From positions 2,418,001-2,482,000 of the forward strand of contig NZ_CP045488.1 in the NCBI RefSeq assembly GCF_009392895.1: a stretch of DNA of 64,000 nucleotides, in the 5' to 3' direction. Each line of letters opens with the position of its first letter. The stretch's first letter is position 1. The translations under genes were made by a program, and so were the position numbers. The DNA is from Natronorubrum aibiense. Its GTDB lineage: Archaea; Halobacteriota; Halobacteria; Halobacteriales; Natrialbaceae. Below, in pieces: positions 50,478 through 58,695 of this stretch. Under the pieces are notes generated by a model that saw only the letters and a program-made list of their open reading frames with translations, made no database searches and was not told where the DNA came from.

Positions 50478-51919
50478 CTTCACAGCAGGACCCGCCCGAG
50501 GACGCCGCCGGATCGGACCGCCCCAGCGTCACGGACGGCGGACGGGAGGGGCTCGACCGGCCGGCGGGACTCCACACCGTTCCCGATTTCGAGGCCGCAC
50601 GTACGCACGTTCTGACGGAACTCGTGCGGTTCACCGACGACCTGCGGCGGGCGGGCGTCGACGTGCCGGCGACGGGGACACTCGAGGGCGCACGAGCGCT
50701 CGCCGTGGTCGGATTCGCCGACCGAGAGCCAGTCGCGGACGCGCTGCGGGCGACGCTGCTCTCGGAGGTGGGCGAGCAGGAGGCGTTCGACGAGGAGTTT
50801 CCGACGTTCTGGCACCGGCTCCGAACCGGGCTCGATCGAATCGCGACCCACGAGGGGACGGGCACACTGAACGACGACGAGCCGGAGCCGTCCGGCACCG
50901 TCGCACTCGAGGGGGAGGCGTCCGAACTGCTGTCAGAGACGGAGCCGCCGTCGCTCAAGGACGGCGACGGAGACGACTCGGAACGCGCCGAGATTCGACT
51001 GAAGACCGGTCGACGCCACGCCACGGGCGAGCGGCCGGTCGACGACGGTGACGGCGATGGGGACGCCGTCCGCCGGTACAGTGCCATTGGCGGGCGCGAG
51101 CGCGTGGCGGCGACGCCGGCATCGCTGACGGATGCCGACCGCGACGCGATCGATCGGTTCGTGGACGCGCTGGCGACGATCCCCGGTCGGCGAACCCGAC
51201 AGGCCTCTAGCGGCGATCGGATCGACGCACGACGGGCGCTGCGGGCGAGCCTCGGTACTGGAGGTGCCGCGATGGAACTGCCCACCCGGGAACGGGTCCC
51301 GAGCGAGCTGCACTGCTGTCTGCTGATCGACGTCAGCGGCTCCGTGCTGGATACGGTCGACCGCGACACGCTCCTCGCCGTCGCGGAACGACTCCAGACC
51401 GTCGCACGTCGGAGCTCGGTCTTCCTGTTCGATACCGACCTCGTCGACGCGACCGAGCAGTTCGAACGCGCCGGCGGCGACCCTGCTGGGGCGCTGCGCG
51501 AAGCCGAAATCTCGTGGGGTGGCGGCACGCAGATCGGCGACGCGTTCGAAACCCTCCGGCGACGACACCGCGACGCGGTGGACCGCCGAACCGTCGTCGT
51601 CGTCATCAGCGACGGCCTCGACGTCGGCGAGCAGTCGGTCCTCGAGGAGCAAATCACGTGGCTCGCCCGCCGGGCCGCGGCGGTGCTCTGGCTCAATCCG
51701 CTCGCGGTCGCGTCGACCTACGAACCGCGGACGCGAGGGATGGAAACCTGTCTGCCGTACGTCGACGGCCTCTTCGGCTTCGCGGAGCCGACGGATCTGG
51801 CCGAAATCGCCCGCCAACTCGAGCGCCGTGGGCTCGACGGCCCGATCGGCTACGAGTACGATCCACGCCGCCAGCAGCCGGCCGACAGCACCGCCGCAGC
51901 CGAGGAGGACCACGAATGA
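50474..51919 (+). CDS. coxE: VWA-domain protein CoxE
   Basis: 481 residues, overlapping coxD and the DUF364 gene by four bases. The C-terminal half is a von Willebrand A domain with the MIDAS LLIDVSGSVLDTVDRDTL, Thr in SWGGGTQIGDAFETLRRR and Asp in VVVISDGLDVGE, followed by AAAVLWLNPLAVASTYEPRT and YVDGLFGFAEPTDLAEIARQ. The N-terminal half is helical and acidic. CoxE works with the ATPase CoxD in maturing the Mo-Cu centre. The acidic insert (GTLNDDEPEPSGTVALEGEA) is haloarchaea-specific. Confidence 0.9.
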   Translation: MTSQQDPPEDAAGSDRPSVTDGGREGLDRPAGLHTVPDFEAARTHVLTELVRFTDDLRRAGVDVPATGTLEGARALAVVGFADREPVADALRATLLSEVGEQEAFDEEFPTFWHRLRTGLDRIATHEGTGTLNDDEPEPSGTVALEGEASELLSETEPPSLKDGDGDDSERAEIRLKTGRRHATGERPVDDGDGDGDAVRRYSAIGGRERVAATPASLTDADRDAIDRFVDALATIPGRRTRQASSGDRIDARRALRASLGTGGAAMELPTRERVPSELHCCLLIDVSGSVLDTVDRDTLLAVAERLQTVARRSSVFLFDTDLVDATEQFERAGGDPAGALREAEISWGGGTQIGDAFETLRRRHRDAVDRRTVVVVISDGLDVGEQSVLEEQITWLARRAAAVLWLNPLAVASTYEPRTRGMETCLPYVDGLFGFAEPTDLAEIARQLERRGLDGPIGYEYDPRRQQPADSTAAAEEDHE

Positions 51920-52851
51920 GCGCTCCGGTCCTCCCGACTGTCATCGACCGACTCCGCGAGCGCGGAGCCACTGACGGGGCGACGGTAGAGCAGATTACGG
52001 TCGGGCGATCGACGCTCATGGTCGAGTTGGCTGGCTTGGAGGGCGAACTCGACAATACACCGCGGGGACGCGAGGAGCAACCGACCGCCGGCCTCGCCCA
52101 CCGCCCGCCGGGAGACGAGCCGTCGACGGCCGGTATCGACCTCGAGACGCTGCTCGAGTGGGCGGAACAGTCACCCGTCGATTCGGTACCGGATCGCGAC
52201 GCCGGCTCGAAGTCGGACGCCACGACGCTCGAGATCGCCCTCGGCGTCGCGGCCGTCAACGCGCTGTCGACTCCGTTCATCGAGTGGCAGACGGGTGACC
52301 CGATGGCGCTGCTCGACTCGAGCGTCGACACGATCGCGACTGTCGGGCTCTTTCGCCCCGCATTTCGGAAATTCGCCGACGTCGACGTGCGCGTGGTCGA
52401 ACGCACGCCCGTCGACGACGTGTCGACGCCCGACGACGTCACTGTCTCGACCCATCGACCGACCGACGCGGCCGCCGCAATGGCGGGTGCCGAGGTCGTT
52501 TTCATAACTGGTTCGACGCTCGTCTACGGCGGCCTCGAGCAATACCTCGAGGCCGCACCCGAGACGGCAACGGTCGTCTTGATCGGAGCGACCGCCTCCA
52601 TGCTCCCGGGGCCGGCGTTTGCCGCCGGCGTGACCGTCGTCGCCGGCGCGTCGGTCACCGATACCGATCGCGTTCGCGAGGCCATCCGCGCCGACGCGTG
52701 CGGAACTGAGTTACACGAGGCCGGCGTACAGAAGGTATACACAGTGATTCCCACACATACCGGTTCGGACCGCGGCCTGCGGCTGGCTAGATCCGACCAA
52801 CAGTTTGCAGACGAACCGAACGACGACCGATCCGAGAGACCCGACCGATGA
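51916..52851 (+). CDS. DUF364 (putative heavy-metal chelation) protein in the cox operon
   Basis: 311 residues from ATG 51916. Opens like the DUF4213/DUF364 pair (LPTVIDRLRERGATDGATVE), has LEIALGVAAVNALSTPF in the linker, then the C-terminal Rossmann-like part: TIATVGLFRPAFRKFADVDV, AAMAGAEVVFITGSTLVYGG, ETATVVLIGATASMLPGPAF. The Pfam name for DUF364 refers to predicted heavy-metal chelation. Four-base overlaps on both sides show it is a full member of the operon, which is not usual in described bacterial cox clusters. Role in Mo or Cu handling is inferred. Confidence 0.8.
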   Translation: MSAPVLPTVIDRLRERGATDGATVEQITVGRSTLMVELAGLEGELDNTPRGREEQPTAGLAHRPPGDEPSTAGIDLETLLEWAEQSPVDSVPDRDAGSKSDATTLEIALGVAAVNALSTPFIEWQTGDPMALLDSSVDTIATVGLFRPAFRKFADVDVRVVERTPVDDVSTPDDVTVSTHRPTDAAAAMAGAEVVFITGSTLVYGGLEQYLEAAPETATVVLIGATASMLPGPAFAAGVTVVAGASVTDTDRVREAIRADACGTELHEAGVQKVYTVIPTHTGSDRGLRLARSDQQFADEPNDDRSERPDR

Positions 52852-53993
52852 CACGAAGCAACTGGAGCGTCCCGGAAACAGAGGTGCTACAGCGCGTTCA
52901 CGAGCGACTCGACGACGACAGCGCGGACGTCCTCGCGACGATCGTCGACGTCGAGGGCAACGCCTACCGCCGGCCGGGGGCGAAGATGCTCCTCGACGAA
53001 GCAGGCGACGGCGTCGGCAGTATTACAGCGGGTTGTCTCGAGGACGACCTGCTCGCGGCGGCCGAGTCGGTGCGCGAGGACGGCCGACCGGAGCTGATCA
53101 CGTACGATCTGATGGACGACGAAGACGACGTCTGGGGGCTCGGCGTCGGCTGTAACGGCATCATCGACGTCCTACTCGAGCCGCTCACCGAGACGTATCG
53201 CCCGGCCGTCGAGGCGTTTGCCGACAGTCGAAACGTGGCCGTACTCACCGTCCTCGAGGGCGGCGATGGCCCCCTGACCCGTGGTGATCGCGCGTACTAC
53301 CATCCCGCTGGGGAAGGGCTGACGACGCCCGAAGGAACGCCAGCAGACGAGTGGCCAGCCGCGTTAGCCGATCCGGCGGCGGTTCTCGCCGAGCGTGGCC
53401 GAACGGACACCATCGAGGTCGACGACCTCGAGGTGTTCATCGACGGGCTGGCCGCGCCGACGGAGCTGGTCGTCTTCGGCTCCGGCCACGACGTGGGGCC
53501 GGTCACCGAACTGGCGGCGAAAAACGACTTCCACGTCACTGTCGTCGGCTTTCGGGGAAGTGTCGACCTCGAGGATCGGTTCCCGGATGCTGACGAGACG
53601 GTGACGACCTCGCCGTCGGCCGTCGCCGACGAACTCGACCTCGAGGAGCGCACCCACGCGGTCGTGATGACGCACAACTTCATCGACGACCGGCTGACCG
53701 TCGAGCAGTTGCTGGACTCGTCGGTCGCGTATATCGGCCTGATGGGACCGCACGACCGGTTCGAGAAGATGCTCGCGGAGTTTGACGACGAGGGCCGAAC
53801 GTTCGACGAGGATGCGCTGTCATCGCTGTACACCCCGATCGGTCTCGACCTCGGCGGGGGGTCGCCCTACCAGATCGCCCACAGCATCGTCGCCGAGGTG
53901 CTCGCGGTCTCGAACGATCGAACGCCGCGCCATCTGCGAACTCGAGAGGGCCACATTCACGACCGAGTCACCGTCGACTCGCCACCGCAGTAG
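52848..53993 (+). CDS. XdhC/CoxI family protein
   Basis: 381 residues, last gene of the cox operon. XdhC_CoxI half: ADVLATIVDVEGNAYRRPGA, GVGSITAGCLEDDLLAAAES, GLGVGCNGIIDVLLEPL (the conserved GCNG). XdhC Rossmann half: LVVFGSGHDVGPVTELAAKN, AVVMTHNFIDDRLTVEQLLD, AYIGLMGPHDRFEKML and LGGGSPYQIAHSIVAEVLAV. These proteins protect or sulfurate the molybdenum cofactor before insertion. It is a second, YHS-free paralogue of the protein at 48304. Confidence 0.9.
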   Translation: MTRSNWSVPETEVLQRVHERLDDDSADVLATIVDVEGNAYRRPGAKMLLDEAGDGVGSITAGCLEDDLLAAAESVREDGRPELITYDLMDDEDDVWGLGVGCNGIIDVLLEPLTETYRPAVEAFADSRNVAVLTVLEGGDGPLTRGDRAYYHPAGEGLTTPEGTPADEWPAALADPAAVLAERGRTDTIEVDDLEVFIDGLAAPTELVVFGSGHDVGPVTELAAKNDFHVTVVGFRGSVDLEDRFPDADETVTTSPSAVADELDLEERTHAVVMTHNFIDDRLTVEQLLDSSVAYIGLMGPHDRFEKMLAEFDDEGRTFDEDALSSLYTPIGLDLGGGSPYQIAHSIVAEVLAVSNDRTPRHLRTREGHIHDRVTVDSPPQ

Positions 53994-54134
53994 CGCCCCG
54001 TCTCAGACGGACGACTATCGATCAGTACCGGTGCACCTGCGAGTGTCCCGAGAACTCGGGACAGCAGACCGTTTCAGTGTCAATCGGCGGCAGAAACCTT
54101 CAAGAACGATGAGTGTGAGATCAAGACAGATTCG

Positions 54135-54911
54135 GTGACTCGCGTGAGCAAGAAAGACGTCGCCGGTGACTCGGGAACGGGGGTGGGGAGCGACACTGAA
54201 ACAACCAGCGACGGGACCGACTGCGAGACGCTCGACCTCGGACTCGGCATCGACATCGACATCGCCCTCGAGGCAGTCGAAACCGACGCCGAAACCGGCG
54301 TCGAACTCACGTTCGACGAAGGAGACCTGCTCGAGGCAGCAGATGCCACCGACCCACACGAGTCAGACGACGACACGCCTGCGGGTACTGAACGGGAACC
54401 GCTCGAGACCGACGAAAGAGCACAACTCGAGGCGACCGACATCGATCTCGACTCGCTTCAGGAGAAACGGTGTTCCTACCGGATGGTCGTGGAGGCTGGC
54501 GTCGACGAGGCCGTCGCGGAGTCGCTGCGACGACGGTTCTCGCTTCCCTGGTCGTTCGACGGGGACGGCGACCTCGAGCGGCGATCGAGTGCGGTTCGCG
54601 GTCTCGGCGCGGCCGAACGGGAGTGGATCGCCAAAAGCGGCGACGAGGGATGGCAGACCTTCGAGTACGACGAGTCGCCCATCGCGGCCGTTGCTCGAGA
54701 GAAGCCCACAGAGCGACCGTGGCCGAAGCCGACGCCGGTGACGGCGGTGACGGGTGTCGGCCCCGACGACGCCGACGCGTTGGCCGATGCCGGCATCTGC
54801 TCGGCGGAACGACTGGCGACGATCAACGCCTTCGACGTGGCCCGCGTCCTCGACCTCGACGTCGTCCACGTTCGGACGTGGCGACACAACGCACGGGAAC
54901 TGCTCGCATGA
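54135..54911 (+). CDS. Acidic helix-hairpin-helix protein
   Basis: 258 residues from GTG 54135 (GTG 54144 also possible). Residues about 1-100 are acidic and poorly ordered. A middle domain (RCSYRMVVEAGVDEAVAESL, RRRFSLPWSFDGDGDLERRS, ERWI-like REWIAKSGDEGWQTFEYDES) precedes a C-terminal helix-hairpin-helix (VTAVTGVGPDDADALADAGI, CSAERLATINAFDVARVLDL) of the RadA/topoisomerase type that binds DNA without sequence specificity. Likely a DNA- or chromatin-associated protein of haloarchaea. Function unknown. Confidence 0.7.
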   Translation: MTRVSKKDVAGDSGTGVGSDTETTSDGTDCETLDLGLGIDIDIALEAVETDAETGVELTFDEGDLLEAADATDPHESDDDTPAGTEREPLETDERAQLEATDIDLDSLQEKRCSYRMVVEAGVDEAVAESLRRRFSLPWSFDGDGDLERRSSAVRGLGAAEREWIAKSGDEGWQTFEYDESPIAAVAREKPTERPWPKPTPVTAVTGVGPDDADALADAGICSAERLATINAFDVARVLDLDVVHVRTWRHNARELLA

Positions 54912-55062
54912 CACATCTCGGAGTCGACTGACACCGGTTCGTTGTGGCTAGTACGAGGTCCGTACAGCGACGCCTTCTCGAGAAACCACCCACCTCACGT
55001 GCGCTCGCGCAGATATGTACGGACTGCAGTTGATGGCCGCCATCCCACCACAACCGTCAACT

Positions 55063-55078
55063 TACAACTACAGTTGTA
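55063..55078. promoter_or_regulatory. Inverted repeat upstream of the aldolase gene
   Basis: TACAAC-TACA-GTTGTA lies about 35 bases upstream of the TATA box TTTATA (55109-55114), itself 27 bases before the aldolase ATG (leaderless start). The position suits a sugar-responsive activator or repressor site. The factor is unknown. Confidence 0.55.
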
Positions 55079-55138
55079 CGTAATTTCGATAGCTCGGACC
55101 ATCAAAGATTTATAGCGGCCAGTTGGACCGACTAACAG

Positions 55139-55927
55139 ATGATTCCGATCGACGACTCTCCGATCGTTCGCGACGGCAAGTCACTGATTCTCGCGATGGA
55201 CCACGGGTTAGAGCACGGACCGGTCGACTTCGAGGACGTCCCGGAGAAACTCGACCCGTCGACGGTCTTCGAGACGGCGACCCACGACGCCGTCACCGCG
55301 ATGGCCGTCCAGAAAGGCGTCGCCGAGGGCTACTACCCGAGCTACGAGGACGACGTCAACCTCCTGCTCAAGCTCAACGGCACGTCGAACCTCTGGATGG
55401 GCGAGCCCGACTCGCCGGTCAACTGCTCGGTCGACTACGCCGCCGAACTCGGCGCTGATGCGGTCGGCTTTACCGTTTACAGCGGATCTAATCACGAAGT
55501 CGAGATGTTCGAGGAGTTCCGCGACGCTCAGGAGAAAGCCCGCGAACACGACCTCCCGATGGTCATGTGGTCGTACCCGCGCGGACAGGGCCTCAAAAAC
55601 GACACCAAGCCGAGCACCATCTCCTATGCGACCCGTATCGCCCTCGAGATCGGTGCCGACATCGCGAAGGTCAAATATCCCGGCAGCAAGGACGCGATGG
55701 CCCACGCCGTCAAATCCGCCGGAGACATGAAAGTCGTCATGAGCGGCGGCTCGAAAACCTCCGACTACGAGTTCCTCTCGACGGTCGAAGCCGTGATGGA
55801 CGCCGGTGCGAGCGGACTCGCCGTCGGACGTAACGTCTGGCAGCGCGAGGACCCGACCCAGCTGCTCGACGCGCTGGAGAAGGTCATCTACGAGGGCGAA
55901 ACCGCCGACGCCGCACTCGAGGAATGA
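55139..55927 (+). CDS. Class I fructose-bisphosphate aldolase (archaeal FbaB/DhnA type)
   Basis: 262 residues, ATG 27 bases after the TATA box. TIM-barrel features: SLILAMDHGLEHGPVDFEDV, AVQKGVAEGYYP, LLLKLNGTSNL, MVMWSYPRGQGL, Schiff-base Lys in GADIAKVKYPGS, and VVMSGGSK with GASGLAVGRNVWQRE. It interconverts fructose 1,6-bisphosphate with the two triose phosphates. First gene of a sugar-phosphate operon with fructose-bisphosphatase (four-base overlap), which favours gluconeogenesis. Confidence 0.93.
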   Translation: MIPIDDSPIVRDGKSLILAMDHGLEHGPVDFEDVPEKLDPSTVFETATHDAVTAMAVQKGVAEGYYPSYEDDVNLLLKLNGTSNLWMGEPDSPVNCSVDYAAELGADAVGFTVYSGSNHEVEMFEEFRDAQEKAREHDLPMVMWSYPRGQGLKNDTKPSTISYATRIALEIGADIAKVKYPGSKDAMAHAVKSAGDMKVVMSGGSKTSDYEFLSTVEAVMDAGASGLAVGRNVWQREDPTQLLDALEKVIYEGETADAALEE

Positions 55928-56781
55928 CAGTGTCCGACCCAGTCGAGGCCGTCGTCGCGACGATCAGCCGCTCGGCGACCGAGATCCGACAGGGACTGGT
56001 CGGTCGACGGGGGAAAGCCGACGAGGAGAACCCGAGCGGCGAGACCCAAGCTGAGGCTGACGTCTGGGCCGACGACTTGCTCGCCGAACGACTGTCGTCG
56101 ATCGACGGCGTCGCCCAGTACGCAAGCGAGGAGCGCGCAGAGATCATCGACTGCAGCGACGACGGCCTCTGCGTTGCGGTCGATCCGCTCGATGGCTCCT
56201 CGAACCTCAAATCGAACAACACGATGGGGACGGTGTTCGGCATCTACGACGAACCGCTCCCTGCACCCGGCGCCGCCCTCGTTGCGGCTGGGTACGTGCT
56301 CTACGGCCCGATCACGACGATGGTGTACGCCCGTGACGGGAACGTCACGAAGTACGAACTCACCGGCGGCGAGCGCACGGTCGTCGAGGACGACGTCACC
56401 CTCCCCGACGATCCGGTCACCTACGGCTTCGGCGGTCGCGTCCCCCACTGGCCCGACGACTTCGAGGCCTACGTTCGCGAGATCGAATCGAACCCCCAAC
56501 ACAAACTCCGCTACGGCGGCGCGATGATCGGCGACGTCAATCAGGTCCTCACCTACGGCGGCATCTTCGCCTATCCCGCCCTCGAGGATAGCCCCGAAGG
56601 CAAACTCCGCCTGCAGTTCGAAGGGAACCCGATCGCCTTCGTCATCGAAGCCGCCGGCGGTCGATCCTCGAACGGCGAGCACTCGATCCTCGAGGTCGAA
56701 CCGACCGACCTCCACCAGCGCGTGCCGGTCCACGTCGGCAATACGAGCCTGATCGACCGCCTCGAGGCCGCACTCGAGTAA
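55924..56781 (+). CDS. fbp: Class 1 fructose-1,6-bisphosphatase
   Basis: 285 residues. Metal-site motif AVDPLDGSSNLKSNNTMGTV and upstream SEERAEI-like YASEERAEIIDCSDDG, VLYGPITTMVYARDGNV, KLRYGGAMIGDVNQVLTYGG, IAFVIEAAGGRSSNGEHSIL: the class I FBPase arrangement with Glu/Asp metal ligands. It removes the 1-phosphate of fructose bisphosphate in gluconeogenesis. Its ATG overlaps the aldolase stop. A T run (56786-56790) just after the gene likely ends the transcript. Confidence 0.93.
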   Translation: MTVSDPVEAVVATISRSATEIRQGLVGRRGKADEENPSGETQAEADVWADDLLAERLSSIDGVAQYASEERAEIIDCSDDGLCVAVDPLDGSSNLKSNNTMGTVFGIYDEPLPAPGAALVAAGYVLYGPITTMVYARDGNVTKYELTGGERTVVEDDVTLPDDPVTYGFGGRVPHWPDDFEAYVREIESNPQHKLRYGGAMIGDVNQVLTYGGIFAYPALEDSPEGKLRLQFEGNPIAFVIEAAGGRSSNGEHSILEVEPTDLHQRVPVHVGNTSLIDRLEAALE

Positions 56782-56785
56782 ATCG

Positions 56786-56790
56786 TTTTT
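56786..56790 (+). terminator. T-run terminator after fbp
   Basis: TTTTT five bases after the fbp stop codon; a typical archaeal termination signal. Confidence 0.45.
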
Positions 56791-56889
56791 CCGGACCGAT
56801 CGAGCGTCGGTCGGTCGACTTTCGTTTTCGTCGTTGCTGACCAGCCCACACACAGTGTTAACACGCTGGGACTGGGAGACAGCCCAACC

Positions 56890-58278
56890 ATGGACGACGC
56901 CCGCACACGGCTGCGTGCCGACATCGCAGCGCTTGCCGACCTCCCGGTGTTCGTCGCCTACAACGCGAACGTCGATGCGATCGTCCGAGTCGATGACGGG
57001 CTGGGGCCTGTCCTCGAGCGACCATCCGAGCCCGGCGTTCGGTCGCCCCCGAGTCCACTGGCGTCGACGCGAGACCTCGCGACGGCGATCACGCACACGA
57101 TGGCGACCGGACAGGGCGACGAAATCGCGATGACGGACGCGCTCGCCGACAGGCTCGAGTCATCGTTGTCCCCCGATCGCCAGCAGCTGGGTGGACAGAC
57201 GGGGATCATGACCGATCTCTGTGCCTCACTGGGGGCGGCACCGATCACGTACACGTATCTATTGTCGGAGCGACAGTGCTCGCAGTTCGACCACCCCGAT
57301 GCGGTTCGGTACCCAATCGTCGAGGACGGGCAGATTCGGTTCGTCCCCCTGTGCGAGGCCGAGCCCGCGGATCGAACCAAAATCAACTGGGTGTTCGAGT
57401 TCAGGGCTGGGGACGAACTCTTCGGCGTGCGGGCGACCGAGGATACCCGGTTTATCGCCGCCTCGAGGCCGCCGGAGTTCGACTTACACGCCGGGACCCT
57501 CGACGACGCGATCGATCAGGTCGGAGAGGCCGTCGACGGGGCGCTGCTCGCGGGCTATCACAACCTCACCCCCGAGCACGTCGAGGCAGGCTACGAAGAC
57601 GCACATCGACACGCACGCGAAGTGATTCGACGCCTTCGGACGGGCGGTACGGTCGACGTGCACATCGAGTACGTCGCGGCCCACGACGACGACCTCAGAG
57701 CGAGCATCTACGAGTGGATCCTTCCGGAAGCGAACGTCATCGGTGTTGATACCCGCGAACTCGCCGTCCTGTCCGACGACGCGGGTCTCGACAGTCGGGG
57801 AAACGGACCAACGGCGGAGACGCCGTTCGACGAAACCGAGATACTCGCTCACTACCGACTGCTCGACGCGCTCCGGGCGGACCTCGGCGTTGCGTGCATC
57901 AGGTTACACGCGATGGAGTATCACCTCGCCGTGCTGGACTCGTATCTCCCACCCGACGCGGTCCGTCGGGGACTCGAGTTCGCCGCTATCAACGCCGCGA
58001 CCAAAGCATCCCGGGGCGAGATTACGGCGCCATCCGACCTCAGGACAGGACTCGAGTACGGGCCGTCGGCGCAGGGTCGCGAGGCGATCGAACGGCTAGC
58101 AGAGTACGTCGACGAACCAGTCGATGACGGCACGCTCTGTACGCCGACGGTCGTCGCCTGCCCCAACCGCGTCGTCGACGACCCGGCGGGCACGGTCGGG
58201 ATCGGCGACATCGTGTCGGCCTCGAGTTTTCTACTCGAACTGGCTGTCGCCACCGACCGTGATGGGACGTCGACGTAG
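56890..58278 (+). CDS. ADP-dependent glucokinase/phosphofructokinase family kinase
   Basis: 462 residues. N-terminal VFVAYNANVDAIVRVDD (sugar site), QQLGGQTGIMTDLCASLGAA, RTKINWVFEFRAGDELFGV, ALLAGYHNLTPEHVEAGY, HIEYVAAHDDDLRASIYEWI with LPEANVIGVDTRELAVL, and the C-terminal TVGIGDIVSASSFLLEL with the catalytic Asp of the G-x-GD motif. This is the ADP-dependent kinase family of the ribokinase fold, known from hyperthermophile glycolysis. Haloarchaea mainly use ATP-dependent and semi-phosphorylative routes, so its substrate (glucose, fructose 6-phosphate or another) needs assay. It follows aldolase and FBPase. Confidence 0.85.
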   Translation: MDDARTRLRADIAALADLPVFVAYNANVDAIVRVDDGLGPVLERPSEPGVRSPPSPLASTRDLATAITHTMATGQGDEIAMTDALADRLESSLSPDRQQLGGQTGIMTDLCASLGAAPITYTYLLSERQCSQFDHPDAVRYPIVEDGQIRFVPLCEAEPADRTKINWVFEFRAGDELFGVRATEDTRFIAASRPPEFDLHAGTLDDAIDQVGEAVDGALLAGYHNLTPEHVEAGYEDAHRHAREVIRRLRTGGTVDVHIEYVAAHDDDLRASIYEWILPEANVIGVDTRELAVLSDDAGLDSRGNGPTAETPFDETEILAHYRLLDALRADLGVACIRLHAMEYHLAVLDSYLPPDAVRRGLEFAAINAATKASRGEITAPSDLRTGLEYGPSAQGREAIERLAEYVDEPVDDGTLCTPTVVACPNRVVDDPAGTVGIGDIVSASSFLLELAVATDRDGTST

Positions 58279-58385
58279 GTCTCACGGAACGCAGTCCGTT
58301 CGGTCGATCCGGAACGAGCTGGACTCGAGTAGACCACCAACGCAGTGAGCAGGGTCGACGCTCGCTGCAGGGAACTCGAGGTGGA

Positions 58386-58622
58386 TTACGACCGACCCGT
58401 GGTCCGCCACGCCGCGGTGACGGTGACGTAGAGTCCGACGCCGCCGATCAACAGCGCGTAGAACGCCCATCGCGGCCACGTACTCTGGAGAAAGAACAGT
58501 GCCAGGAGGACGACCCAACCAGTGACGGCGAGGAGGTCACCCACGAGGCGAACGGCGGTGGTCGTCACTGGCGTCGTGCGGTCTGCCCCGCCGCCCGTTC
58601 CGTCAGTCGGTTCTGAAGCCAT
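58386..58622 (-). CDS. Two-helix small membrane protein
   Basis: 78 residues. Two transmembrane helices (VGDLLAVTGWVVLLALFFLQ and WAFYALLIGGVGLYVTVTAA) with a Thr/Gly-rich N-terminus and a short basic C-terminus. Layout and composition fit small haloarchaeal membrane proteins. No family recognised. It lies 74 bases downstream of the protease gene on the same strand and may be cotranscribed with it. Confidence 0.6.
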   Translation of the reverse strand: MASEPTDGTGGGADRTTPVTTTAVRLVGDLLAVTGWVVLLALFFLQSTWPRWAFYALLIGGVGLYVTVTAAWRTTGRS

Positions 58623-58695
58623 TAGCGTCGCTGTCGTCGGAGCGGTGGTGTGTGTACAGTCATCGGTGTCAGTTGTGGTTCATCGTGTCCATCGG

